64,000 nucleotides of DNA from Bacteroidales bacterium 6E (GTDB lineage: Bacteria > Bacteroidota > Bacteroidia > Bacteroidales > Prolixibacteraceae). Under the pieces are notes generated by a model. It saw only the letters and a list, made by a program, of their open reading frames with translations. It did no database searches and was not told where the DNA came from. Numbering within the stretch: the stretch's first letter is position 1; every line of letters starts with the position of its first letter. The stretch lies in the NCBI GenBank assembly GCA_001270045.2, contig DF970689.1, forward strand, positions 39,350-103,349. Reading direction: 5' to 3'. The translations under genes and the position numbers were made by a program. Positions 53,945 through 62,464 of the stretch are shown piece after piece.

Positions 53945-55314
53945 TGTTTAAAGGAAAAAAATATCACGCTTTGCGGGTCGACCCAAACAAATGTTTCGGG
54001 TGTGTGCATTGCATAAAGGTGTGTCCCACAGAGGCGATCCGGGTCAAAAACGGCCTGGCGGTGGTCGACGACCTGCGTTGCGTCGATTGCGGCAACTGTA
54101 TGCGGGCTTGTCCTGTGGATGCGTTCTACATCATCCAGGACGACCTGTCGAAGATCCACGATTACAAATACAGGGTGGCCCTGTTTCCATCGGTGATGAT
54201 CGGGCAGTTTCCCGAATCGATCACCGACGACCAGATCTATTGGGCCATCATGCAGCTGGGCTTCACCCATGTGTATGAGGTGGAACAACCCATCAGCTGG
54301 CTGGTAGATTTGATGCTTGACCATCATGTGCGGAATCCCGAAAAGAAACCGCTGATCTCCTCATTTTGTCCTGCCATCGTGAGGCTGATTCAGATTAAAT
54401 ATCCTTCGCTTGTCGACAATATCATGCAAGTGAAGGCCCCGCATGACCTGGCCGCCGCATTTGTCAGCGAAACGCTGGTGAAGCAGGGCGCCTCACCCGA
54501 AGAGACCGGCCTGTTTTATATCGCGCCCTGCTCGGCCAAGATTGCGGCCGTGAAAGATCCCGTGGGAGAGAAGGAAAGTTCCGTAAACGGGGTCATTAAC
54601 ATGAACGAACTCTATAACAGGGTCATGAAAGTGATTGCCAGCCATCCAAAGGCTGAATTCACAGGTTTCAGGGACTACCTGAGCAGGGAGGGAATTCTCT
54701 GGCCACTCACAAGGGGGGAAGCACGCCTGTTCAAACGGCGGTCTATGGCAGTCGACGGTATCCATAATGTGGTCAGGATCCTTGAGAAGATCGAGACCGA
54801 GGAAATACCCGATGTCGATTTCCTCGAACTGCGTTCGTGCGACCAGGGATGTGCGGGAGGTATCCTGCTTTCGGGCAACCGTTTCATGAACGTGGAGCGG
54901 CTGGCCCGCCGTTCAAGGCGCTATCCCCGGTATTCGGAAGTTGTCAATGACAATAGCATAGTGGATGCCGTCAAAGCCACGCTGCATCTCGAAGAGGTGG
55001 TGGCCAGCAGGGCATTCGAACTGGATCCCGACAGGGGGAAGGCCCTGGAGAAAATGGCCAAACTGGAAAGGATCATCTGCCAGTTGCCGGCCATCGACTG
55101 TGCCGCATGTGGAGCACCCAACTGTCATGCCCTGGCCGAGGACATGGTGCTGGGAAAGGCCAAGATGTCGGATTGTGTCCATCTGCAGCAACAATGGCAG
55201 CATCAGGGAAAAATGACCAATGAAAGAGCATTCAACAATCTTGAAAAAATATGGGGTCGGGGCCGTTTTGAGGCCGACTGTAAAAAGAGAGGAGCACGTA
55301 ATGAAGGTTTCTGA
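53944..55314 (+). CDS. Sensory-type [FeFe] hydrogenase homologue (HsfB/HydS-like, Group C3 type)
   Basis: A 456-residue protein. Two [4Fe-4S] ferredoxin motifs (CFGCVHCIKVCP, CVDCGNCMRACP) precede a short H-cluster domain. L1 reads SSFCPAIV near residue 140, L2 APCSAK near 196 and L3 SCDQGCAGG near 300: the cluster Cys residues are present but the surrounding motifs differ from catalytic enzymes. A C-terminal [4Fe-4S] module follows (CQLPAIDCAACGAPNC..C). No PAS domain is fused. This layout, with a neighbouring phosphatase gene, fits the putative sensory Group C3. Role in H2 sensing is inferred. Confidence 0.88.
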   Translation: MFKGKKYHALRVDPNKCFGCVHCIKVCPTEAIRVKNGLAVVDDLRCVDCGNCMRACPVDAFYIIQDDLSKIHDYKYRVALFPSVMIGQFPESITDDQIYWAIMQLGFTHVYEVEQPISWLVDLMLDHHVRNPEKKPLISSFCPAIVRLIQIKYPSLVDNIMQVKAPHDLAAAFVSETLVKQGASPEETGLFYIAPCSAKIAAVKDPVGEKESSVNGVINMNELYNRVMKVIASHPKAEFTGFRDYLSREGILWPLTRGEARLFKRRSMAVDGIHNVVRILEKIETEEIPDVDFLELRSCDQGCAGGILLSGNRFMNVERLARRSRRYPRYSEVVNDNSIVDAVKATLHLEEVVASRAFELDPDRGKALEKMAKLERIICQLPAIDCAACGAPNCHALAEDMVLGKAKMSDCVHLQQQWQHQGKMTNERAFNNLEKIWGRGRFEADCKKRGARNEGF

Positions 55315-55642
55315 TTTGATAATAGCTTTAAACCTCCACCTGTTTTGCGGGGACGATGGTCTCGACAATGAAGTGTCAGGGGCTTATGTTTCCGATTTGT
55401 TAAGCGATGTCATGGGATTTGCCAAAGAGGGTGAAGTGTGGATCACCTTGCAGACCCACCAGAATGTACTGGCGGTGGCTTCGCTTCGTGACTTGCCGGC
55501 CGTGATCCTGGTGAAAGGATTGGAGCCGGATGCCGAAATGCGGCAGCACAGTGAGCGCGAAGGAATTCCTGTATTGGGAACATCCATGCCCACATTCGAA
55601 CTGGCCGGAAGGCTTTACATGTTATTGAAGGGTATGGAATAA
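55301..55642 (+). CDS. DRTGG-domain protein (second copy)
   Basis: The start is taken at MKVSDLIIALNL (55301), overlapping the sensory hydrogenase stop by 14 bases. 113 residues, similar in plan to the first copy at 53184: GAYVSDLLSDVMGFAKEGEVW, VLAVASLRDLPAVILVKGLEP, REGIPVLGTSMPTFELAGRLY. The two flank the sensory hydrogenase and may form a heterodimer; this is a guess. Confidence 0.82.
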   Translation: MKVSDLIIALNLHLFCGDDGLDNEVSGAYVSDLLSDVMGFAKEGEVWITLQTHQNVLAVASLRDLPAVILVKGLEPDAEMRQHSEREGIPVLGTSMPTFELAGRLYMLLKGME

Positions 55643-55648
55643 CCCCAA

Positions 55649-56413
55649 ATGATTCCCCAAACCTTTGGCGAAATGATCACGGTCAAAGCCGATTTACATA
55701 TACACACTGTTTTGTCGCCTTGCGGTGACTTGGAGATGAGCCCCCGTAACATTGTCGACCAGGCTGTTCGTAAGGATTTGAAAATCATTGGGATAACGGA
55801 CCATAACTCCACCCGGCAGATCGATGTGGTTGAACGGTTGGCCGCGGAAGCAGGCATCTTTGTGATGGGTGGCGTTGAAATCACCACCCGCGAGGAAGTC
55901 CATTGCCTGGCCTTCTTCCCTGATTCGGCCATACGTGCAGTTTTTCAGGAGTATATCGACAGACACCAGCCGGCAATCCCCAACAAGGACGGGGCCTTCG
56001 GATACCAGGTGGTGGTCGACGACGAAGATCAGATCCTTTACATGGAGGAAAAATTGCTGATCACAGCACTCGACAAATCCATCAACGAGATAGAAAAGGA
56101 GGTTCACCGTTTGGGGGGCATCTTTATCCCGGCACATATCGACCGTACTGTCAATTCGGTATTCAGTCAGCTGGGATTTATCCCTCCCGGACTGACATAT
56201 GAAGGATTGGGCATAACATGTTATGCAACAGAAAATGAGGTGAGAGGTAAATTTAACATTGAGAAAAGCTGTACATTGATTAAGAGTTCCGACGCTCATT
56301 ATCCCGAAGACATTGGGAAGGGCTATTCACTCGTAACCCTTGAGGGATGTACGTTTGAGGAGGTCAGGCTGGCCCTGGCCGGCGAGGGCGGAAGAAAGGT
56401 AAAACCGGTGTAA
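55649..56413 (+). CDS. PHP-domain metal-dependent phosphoesterase
   Basis: A 254-residue protein (or 246 if started at MITVKADLHIHT, 55673, as in many homologues). PHP motifs: ADLHIHTVLSPCGD, IGITDHNSTRQ, EITTREEVHCLAF, PAHIDRT and SSDAHYPEDIG, so the His/Asp metal ligands are kept. Its substrate is unknown; PHP proteins are recurrent in [FeFe] hydrogenase islands. It lies 6 bases after the DRTGG gene. Confidence 0.87.
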   Translation: MIPQTFGEMITVKADLHIHTVLSPCGDLEMSPRNIVDQAVRKDLKIIGITDHNSTRQIDVVERLAAEAGIFVMGGVEITTREEVHCLAFFPDSAIRAVFQEYIDRHQPAIPNKDGAFGYQVVVDDEDQILYMEEKLLITALDKSINEIEKEVHRLGGIFIPAHIDRTVNSVFSQLGFIPPGLTYEGLGITCYATENEVRGKFNIEKSCTLIKSSDAHYPEDIGKGYSLVTLEGCTFEEVRLALAGEGGRKVKPV

Positions 56414-56423
56414 TCCTGCAATC

Positions 56424-56972
56424 ATGAAAACAATTTCGGATCACATCCTCGATATTTTGCAAAATTCAGTCAGGGCAGGCGCTACATTGATTGAAATCAT
56501 GGTACGGGAAGAAAAATCCAATGATCTTTACGCCGTTCGTATAAAGGATGATGGTCACGGGATGACCAGGGAGAAGATTCAGCAGGCGACACAACCGTTC
56601 TTTACAACCCGTACCACCCGAAAAGTGGGTCTCGGACTTCCGCTCCTGAAGCAAAATGCCGAAATGAGCGGAGGCAATCTGACCATCGACTCGGAACCCG
56701 GAAAGGGAACATCGGTAACGGCCGTATTCGGATACAACCATGTGGACCGGCCGCCGATGGGAGATATTACCGGGGTACTGGTCCTGACGATCATCGGGCA
56801 TGATGGGATAAGGTTCAGGTACAGTCACACGACGGATGAAGGGGAGTTTGAAATCGATACGGATTCGTTACATGAGATATTTGAAGATGTTCCGTTAAGG
56901 CATCCTGAGGTTCGCGGGGCGATCAACGAACTGATCAAAACCAACCTTACGGCCATCGGGGCATCTACCTGA
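56424..56972 (+). CDS. Stand-alone GHKL ATPase
   Basis: A 182-residue protein with a histidine-kinase-like ATPase domain: N-box HILDILQNSVRA, G1 KDDGHGM, F-box FFTTRT, G2 VGLGLPLLKQ and G3 GKGTSV. There is no HisKA, so it is a free ATPase or protein kinase. The C-terminal 70 residues (GDITGVLVLTIIG..HEIFEDVPLRHPEVRGAINELI) form an extension without a known name. It sits between the PHP gene and the hydrogenase structural genes. Confidence 0.85.
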   Translation: MKTISDHILDILQNSVRAGATLIEIMVREEKSNDLYAVRIKDDGHGMTREKIQQATQPFFTTRTTRKVGLGLPLLKQNAEMSGGNLTIDSEPGKGTSVTAVFGYNHVDRPPMGDITGVLVLTIIGHDGIRFRYSHTTDEGEFEIDTDSLHEIFEDVPLRHPEVRGAINELIKTNLTAIGAST

Positions 56973-57005
56973 ACAACCAAGGCAACCATTAACCATTAGA
57001 TATAT

Positions 57006-57404
57006 ATGAACAAGATCACTTCACTCGCTGATCTGAAAAAGATCAAGGATCAGGTCCAGTCAAAAATCAAATTGAGGGAGAACAGCGACGTGGCCGATAC
57101 GCTGGTTCAAATCAGGGTTGGCATGGCTACCTGTGGCATCGCTTCCGGTGCAAAGGAAACCATGAACTTCCTGATTGAGGAAACCGAACATCTGGCCATT
57201 GACGCCGTTGTCACCCAGACAGGATGCATGGGTTACTGCTACGCTGAACCCACCATCGAAGTCACCCTTCCCGGCAAGGAGCCTATGGTTTTCGGGCATG
57301 TCGACAAGGTCAAGGCCCGCGAAATCATCGACCGCTACATCATCAAGGGAGAACTGGTCGACGGAATCATTCCAGCTTCCTACAAAACCATTGACGAAAA
57401 GTAA
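57006..57404 (+). CDS. (2Fe-2S) ferredoxin-fold protein with only three cysteines
   Basis: A 132-residue thioredoxin-like ferredoxin-fold protein. The first Cys is in GMATCGIASGAKE and the last two are in TGCMGYC (C-x3-C). Homologues encoded before hydB in clostridia-type hydrogenase operons have the same plan. No fourth Cys is visible anywhere, so a standard four-Cys [2Fe-2S] site is incomplete. Probably an accessory electron carrier or assembly subunit. Confidence 0.82.
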   Translation: MNKITSLADLKKIKDQVQSKIKLRENSDVADTLVQIRVGMATCGIASGAKETMNFLIEETEHLAIDAVVTQTGCMGYCYAEPTIEVTLPGKEPMVFGHVDKVKAREIIDRYIIKGELVDGIIPASYKTIDEK

Positions 57405-57424
57405 ACCTAATCTATCCGAAAATT

Positions 57425-59218
57425 ATGGCTGAATACAATACGCAAATCCTGATTTGTGGAGGCACGGGATGTAAATCCGCCGAAAGCGACGAAATCGGCA
57501 ATGTCTTCAAAGATCTGCTCAACGAATATGGCCTCGACGACGATGTGCAGGTGGTGGTCACCGGCTGCTTCGGCTTCTGCGAGAAAGGCCCCATCGTCAA
57601 AATGATGCCCGACAAGACCTTCTATGTGCATGTAACCCCGGCCGACGCCGAGGAAATCATCAAGGAGCATGTCGTGAAAGGCCGTCAGGTCGATCGGCTG
57701 CTGTACAAGGATCCGAAGACCAAAAAATCGGTCAGTGATTCACAGCACATGGATTTCTACAAGAAGCAAATCCGTATCGCATTGCGCAACTGCGGATTCA
57801 TTGATCCCGAAAATATCGACGAGTACATTGCCCGCGACGGCTACATGGCTTTGGGTAAATGTCTGGGTGAAATGACACCTGAACAGGTCATCGACGAGAT
57901 CAAGAAGTCGGGACTTCGCGGTAGGGGCGGCGGCGGTTTCCCCACCGGACTCAAATGGGAAATCACGGCCAAAGTCAAGGGCGACCAGAAATATGTCGTG
58001 TGTAATGCCGACGAAGGAGACCCGGGTGCTTTTATGGACCGCTCCATCCTGGAGGGTGACCCGCACTCGGTGATCGAGTCAATGGCCATCAACGGCTATT
58101 GCACCGGTGCCACCAAGGGGCTGGTCTATATCCGTGCCGAATATCCGCTGGCCGTGGCGCGCCTCAAGACTGCCATTAAACAGGCCCGCGAATACGGACT
58201 CCTGGGGACCGATATCCTGGGTTCGGGCTTCGACTTCGACATCGAGATCCGCTATGGGGCAGGAGCCTTCGTTTGCGGTGAGGAAACAGCCCTGATCCAC
58301 TCAATGGAAGGCCTCAGGGGCGAACCTACCTTCAAGCCTCCGTTCCCCTCCGAAAGCGGCTACCTGGGCAAGCCTACCAACGTCAACAACGTGGAGACGT
58401 ATGCCAACATTCCCGTCATCATCAATAAGGGCGCCGAATGGTTTGCATCCATCGGTACCGAAAAGAGCAAGGGTACCAAGGTGTTTGCCCTCGCCGGAAA
58501 GATCAATAATGTAGGTTTGATCGAGGTGCCGATGGGTACCACCCTGCGTGAGGTGATCTATGACATCGGCGGCGGAATCAAGGGAGGCAAGAAGTTCAAG
58601 GCAGTCCAGACCGGCGGTCCGTCGGGTGGTATGCTCACCAACGACTTCCTCGATACACCCATCGACTATGATAACCTGATCTCTGCCGGATCGATGATGG
58701 GTTCGGGAGGCATGATCGTGATGGACGAGGACGACTGCATGGTCGCCATCGCCAAATTCTACCTTGAGTTTACACTCGAAGAGTCGTGCGGTAAGTGTTC
58801 ACCTTGCCGTATCGGGAACAAAAGGCTGTTCGAAATCCTGGAACGCATCACCGAAGGAAAAGGTGAGGAGGGCGATATCCACAAACTGAGGATCCTCAGT
58901 GAGGTAATCAAGGACACTTCATTGTGTGGCCTTGGACAAACCTCCCCGAACCCCGTGCTTTCCTCGCTTTCCCATTTCATGGATGAATATGAGGCCCACA
59001 TCAAGGATGGCCGTTGTCCGGCAGGACAGTGCAAGGCCCTCCTGAAATACGAGGTGGTGGAAGAAAAGTGTACGGGATGTACCCTCTGCTTCCGGAATTG
59101 CCCGGTAGGTGCCATCACCGGAGAACGGAGATCGGTCCACTATATCGACCAGTCGCTATGTATCAAGTGTGGCGTTTGCTTCGAAAAATGCAAGTTCGAC
59201 GCAATTGTAATGGTGTAA
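57425..59218 (+). CDS. hydB: Bifurcating [FeFe] hydrogenase beta subunit (NuoF-like, flavoprotein)
   Basis: A 597-residue flavin subunit. The N-terminal thioredoxin-like [2Fe-2S] domain has C10-x4-C15 and C48-x3-C52. The NuoF core has the NADH/FMN loop GRGGGGFPTGLKW and NADEGDPGAFMDR. The [4Fe-4S] site is ESCGKCSPCRIG near residue 452. The C-terminus adds two ferredoxin clusters (CTGCTLCFRNCPVGA, CIKCGVCFEKC). This is the HydB layout of electron-bifurcating or confurcating trimeric enzymes (NADH plus reduced ferredoxin to H2). It sits 20 bases after the small ferredoxin-like gene. Confidence 0.95.
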   Translation: MAEYNTQILICGGTGCKSAESDEIGNVFKDLLNEYGLDDDVQVVVTGCFGFCEKGPIVKMMPDKTFYVHVTPADAEEIIKEHVVKGRQVDRLLYKDPKTKKSVSDSQHMDFYKKQIRIALRNCGFIDPENIDEYIARDGYMALGKCLGEMTPEQVIDEIKKSGLRGRGGGGFPTGLKWEITAKVKGDQKYVVCNADEGDPGAFMDRSILEGDPHSVIESMAINGYCTGATKGLVYIRAEYPLAVARLKTAIKQAREYGLLGTDILGSGFDFDIEIRYGAGAFVCGEETALIHSMEGLRGEPTFKPPFPSESGYLGKPTNVNNVETYANIPVIINKGAEWFASIGTEKSKGTKVFALAGKINNVGLIEVPMGTTLREVIYDIGGGIKGGKKFKAVQTGGPSGGMLTNDFLDTPIDYDNLISAGSMMGSGGMIVMDEDDCMVAIAKFYLEFTLEESCGKCSPCRIGNKRLFEILERITEGKGEEGDIHKLRILSEVIKDTSLCGLGQTSPNPVLSSLSHFMDEYEAHIKDGRCPAGQCKALLKYEVVEEKCTGCTLCFRNCPVGAITGERRSVHYIDQSLCIKCGVCFEKCKFDAIVMV

Positions 59219-59237
59219 ACAGAAAAGAATTTGCCTT

Positions 59238-60989
59238 ATGGAAATGATAAATCTTACGATTGACAATAAACCGGTGGTGGTCAAAAAAGGAACCACCGTA
59301 CTGGAAGCCGCGACAAGCATCGGAATTCACATTCCGACGCTCTGTTACATGAAACTCGACGACCTGAACATCGAAAACAAACCCGGAGGTTGCCGCATCT
59401 GCGTGGTGGAAGTCAAGGGACGAAGGAACCTGGCGCCTGCCTGCTGTACCGATGCGGCCGAGGGCATGGAAATCAGCACCCACACCATCCGCGCCATCAA
59501 TGCCCGGCGCACCGTGATGGAGCTGATCCTTTCCGACCACCCGTCGGACTGCCTGATCTGCGCCAAGTCGGGTAACTGTGACCTGCAGGACATGGCCCAC
59601 CGACTGGGTATCCGCGAGATCCATTATAAAGGGGCACAGTCGATGTACCGCGAGGACACTTCCCCCGCCATCATCCGCGAAATCAACAAATGTATCCTCT
59701 GCCGCCGTTGCGAAATGATGTGCAACGAAGTTCAGACGGTCGGTGTGTTATCGGCCATCAACAGGGGATTCGACGCGGTGGTGGCCCCCGCCTTTGAAAT
59801 GAACCTCGACCACTCGGTCTGCACCTATTGCGGACAGTGTGTGGCAGTGTGTCCGACCGGCGCGCTCACCGAGGTCAACAACACCGCAGCCGTGGTCAGG
59901 GCCCTTTACGATCCCACGAAGACCGTGGTCGTGCAGACCGCCCCTGCCGTGAGGGCCGCACTGGGCGAGGAATTCGGCATGGAAGCGGGAACCCTGGTCA
60001 CCGGCAAACTGGTGGCCGCCTTACGTCGCCTCGGCTTCGACTACGTATTTGACACCGACTTTGCCGCCGACCTCACCATCATGGAAGAAGGCGCCGAGTT
60101 GCTGAACCGTCTGGGTCGTCACCTCCAGGGAGATCCCGACGTGAAGCTGCCGATCCTGACCTCTTGCTGTCCGGCATGGGTGAAGTTCTTCGAACACCAG
60201 TTCCCCGACCTGAAGGAAATTCCTTCGACAGCCCGGTCACCCCAGCAGATGTTCGGGGCCATCGCCAAGTCCTATTTTGCCGAAAAACTGGGCAAGAAAC
60301 GGGAAGACCTGGTGGTGGTGTCCATCATGCCCTGCCTGGCCAAGAAATATGAATGCGGGCGCGATGAATTTGCGGTCGACGGCAATCCCGACGTGGATTA
60401 CGCCATCACCACCCGCGAACTTGCATCGCTCATCAAGATATCGAACATCAAGTTCACCAGCCTTCCTAACGAGGACTTTGATTCACCCTTGGGCGAATCC
60501 ACCGGTGCAGGCGTCATCTTCGGCACCACCGGCGGCGTAATCGAGGCAGCCGTGCGTACAGCCTATGAGCTTTACACCGGCAAGGACCTGCCCCGCATCG
60601 ATTTCCACGAACTGAGGGGAATGGAAGGCATCCGCAAGGCAACCATCGACTTCAACGGACTGCCGCTGAACATCGGTATCGCCCACGGACTCGGGAATGC
60701 CCGCCAGTTGCTCGAAGAGATCAGGGCCGGAAAGAGCAGTTTCCATGCCATCGAGATCATGTCGTGCCCGGGAGGTTGTATCGGAGGTGGCGGACAGCCC
60801 TACCACCATGGCGACGCCGACGTGATCAAGAAACGGCAGATGGCCATCTACAAGGAAGACAGCAACAAGACCATCCGTAAATCGCACGAGAACCCTTATA
60901 TCAAGAAACTGTATGAGGAATTCCTGGGTAAACCATTGGGACACAAAGCCCATGAACTGTTGCACACCCAGTATTTCGACAGGAGCTAG
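59238..60989 (+). CDS. hydA: [FeFe] hydrogenase catalytic subunit (Group A3-type, M3 modular form)
   Basis: A 583-residue protein. The N-terminal [2Fe-2S] is C-x11-type (CYMKLDDLN..CRICVVEV..CC), then the His-ligated [4Fe-4S] (HPSDCLICAKSGNC), then two [4Fe-4S] clusters (CILCRRCEMMC and CTYCGQCVAVCP). The H-cluster motifs are all catalytic type: L1 TSCCPAW near residue 308, L2 MPCLAKKYE near 364 and L3 MSCPGGCIGGGGQP near 507. The small-subunit tail (IRKSHENPYIKKLYEEFLG) is fused at the end. It makes or oxidises H2 in the HydABC complex. No HydEFG maturases are in the window. Confidence 0.96.
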   Translation: MEMINLTIDNKPVVVKKGTTVLEAATSIGIHIPTLCYMKLDDLNIENKPGGCRICVVEVKGRRNLAPACCTDAAEGMEISTHTIRAINARRTVMELILSDHPSDCLICAKSGNCDLQDMAHRLGIREIHYKGAQSMYREDTSPAIIREINKCILCRRCEMMCNEVQTVGVLSAINRGFDAVVAPAFEMNLDHSVCTYCGQCVAVCPTGALTEVNNTAAVVRALYDPTKTVVVQTAPAVRAALGEEFGMEAGTLVTGKLVAALRRLGFDYVFDTDFAADLTIMEEGAELLNRLGRHLQGDPDVKLPILTSCCPAWVKFFEHQFPDLKEIPSTARSPQQMFGAIAKSYFAEKLGKKREDLVVVSIMPCLAKKYECGRDEFAVDGNPDVDYAITTRELASLIKISNIKFTSLPNEDFDSPLGESTGAGVIFGTTGGVIEAAVRTAYELYTGKDLPRIDFHELRGMEGIRKATIDFNGLPLNIGIAHGLGNARQLLEEIRAGKSSFHAIEIMSCPGGCIGGGGQPYHHGDADVIKKRQMAIYKEDSNKTIRKSHENPYIKKLYEEFLGKPLGHKAHELLHTQYFDRS

Positions 60990-61063
60990 ACAAGGTTTCC
61001 TTTTAACTGAAGGAAACAATGAGGTAAGACGTTATTTCAATGGATGTTTAAAAAACCAGAATT

Positions 61064-61570
61064 ATGCCAAGAATAAAATTATCCGAAACAGCGATACAAA
61101 CCATCCGGGAGGTATGTGCCAGTTTTGACAACCAGGAAGGTGAACTAATCAACGTGCTGCACAAATGCCAGGAGAAACTCGGTTATCTTCCGGCCGAAGT
61201 GCAGGAACTGATTGCACAGGAGCTGAACATGTCGATTGCCAAGGTATACGGCGTGGTCACTTTCTACAGTTTCTTCACCATGATCCCCAAGGGAGAGTTC
61301 CCGATTTCCATCTGTATGGGAACCGCTTGCTATGTGAGAGGAGCTGAGCAGGTACTGAACGAATTCAAGCGACAACTGAAAGTCGAGGTTGGGCAGACCT
61401 CCCCCGACGGCAAGTTCTCGCTGAGTTGCCTGCGATGCGTGGGTGCCTGCGGACTCGCACCGGTGGTAATGGTAGGCGAAAAGGTATATGGCCGTGTATC
61501 ACCACAGCAGGTCAAACAGATCCTGGCCGAGCACCAGGAAGGATGCATGCGGGAAGCCAAGAGCGCTTAA
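61064..61570 (+). CDS. hydC: Bifurcating [FeFe] hydrogenase gamma subunit (NuoE-like)
   Basis: A 168-residue NuoE-like [2Fe-2S] protein. The cluster ligands are C-x4-C in CMGTACYVRG near residue 84 and C-x3-C in CVGACGLAP near residue 126. The N-terminal helix bundle (LINVLHKCQEKLGYLPAEVQ) and KVYGVVTFYSFF are typical. It lies 74 bases after hydA, making the order B-A-C rather than the common C-B-A. A terminator follows. Confidence 0.94.
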   Translation: MPRIKLSETAIQTIREVCASFDNQEGELINVLHKCQEKLGYLPAEVQELIAQELNMSIAKVYGVVTFYSFFTMIPKGEFPISICMGTACYVRGAEQVLNEFKRQLKVEVGQTSPDGKFSLSCLRCVGACGLAPVVMVGEKVYGRVSPQQVKQILAEHQEGCMREAKSA

Positions 61571-61588
61571 CGCCAAAATCGCACAGTG

Positions 61589-61627
61589 GAATAGCCGGGT
61601 TCTTATGGAGCCTGGCTATTCTTGTTT
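61589..61627. terminator. Terminator at the end of the hydrogenase operon
   Basis: GAATAGCCGGG, 11-base loop, CCTGGCTATTC, then TTGTTT. The 11-bp stem includes one G-T wobble. It overlaps the end of the convergent gene, so it may serve both. Confidence 0.75.
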
Positions 61628-61972
61628 ATGGACCAGCATGACCTTGTCGGCATCCACCAGCGAGTAACCCTGGTCATATATGAAATGGTACACCCGTCCC
61701 TGGCGTGTGGTTTGTACATGGGTCTGGTATCCGAAATGAAACCCCTGGAAGTTAAGTTCCGTTTTCGAGACCGTGGTTTTTCCCTTTGGATTGAGGTGGG
61801 AGAGGATCAGCTGGTTTTTCCGGAGTATCCGGTTGATGCGGCGGATGGTGTTGTTGGTGGCCGACAGGCGTTTGTTGTTATAGCTGCTGCGACAGTGCAC
61901 GCCACAGAATTTCTGGTCGGCCCTGCCCCGGAGGGTATCGCCACACTCGAGGCATTTGCGTTCGTTCGACAT
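61616..61972 (-). CDS. Zinc-ribbon small protein (DUF2116-like N-terminus), unknown function
   Basis: The start is at MSNERKCLECGDTLRG (61972), giving 118 residues; the frame upstream is not supported. Residues 7-10 and about 22-26 form a zinc ribbon (CLEC and CGVHC), followed by a basic helical linker (RRINRILRKNQLIL) and a C-terminal part with FHFGYQTHVQTTRQGRVYHFIYDQGY. It resembles hypothetical proteins common in Bacteroidales. Nucleic-acid binding is possible but not shown. Confidence 0.75.
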   Translation of the reverse strand: MSNERKCLECGDTLRGRADQKFCGVHCRSSYNNKRLSATNNTIRRINRILRKNQLILSHLNPKGKTTVSKTELNFQGFHFGYQTHVQTTRQGRVYHFIYDQGYSLVDADKVMLVHKQE

Positions 61973-62099
61973 AAGGAAATCATTTATCGTTTTATCCCTG
62001 CAGGCCAGTAGCGACCGAAGGATAAGAACAGGATCGTTTCCCAAATGTAGGTTAAATGAAATAATCAAATGTCAATTATAAATGGACAAAATGTAGACA

Positions 62100-62235
62100 T
62101 TGAATTATGGGGTACAATCCGTTCTCTGCGGTTATAAAGGAAATTTCCGTTTTCATCTGAGTCCTCTGTGGTTAAAACCAATTCTGCCGGCCAGGCAGGA
62201 TCCTCCACCCGTGGTGAAGACCGGTACGTCCAAAA
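62100..62235. repeat. Possible degenerate copy of a widespread intergenic repeat
   Basis: The text TTCTCTGCGGTTATAAAGG and, further on, CATCTGAGTCCTCTGTGGT resembles the CTCTGCG/CTCTGTGGTTAAA-type intergenic repeats seen in many bacterial genomes, which give spurious ORFs rich in TTEDTDE. The minus-strand translation here has LVLTTEDSDENGN. This is from memory of such ORFs and is only tentative. Confidence 0.35.
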
Positions 62236-62464
62236 AAGAACAAAGGCTAACTTTTTTTTGCAAGCCAGCCTCGGTTCTGTAGTCTGAAGATTGAGAATGT
62301 ATAAATGTTTATCCTTAATTGAGGTCAAAGTTACGGCGCTGACACGAAAAATACAATACCTGAAGGTATTTTATTTAAGACTTTTTTCAAAAATGAAAAT
62401 CGCTTGTTTTTACGCGCAATAATCCTGGAAGGAGGGTTATAAAACTTCAGTTTCATCTGGTGCC

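Noticed and set aside
62065..62328. 87-codon minus-strand frame
   Set aside because: Composition and TTEDSDE stretch fit a translated intergenic repeat rather than a gene.
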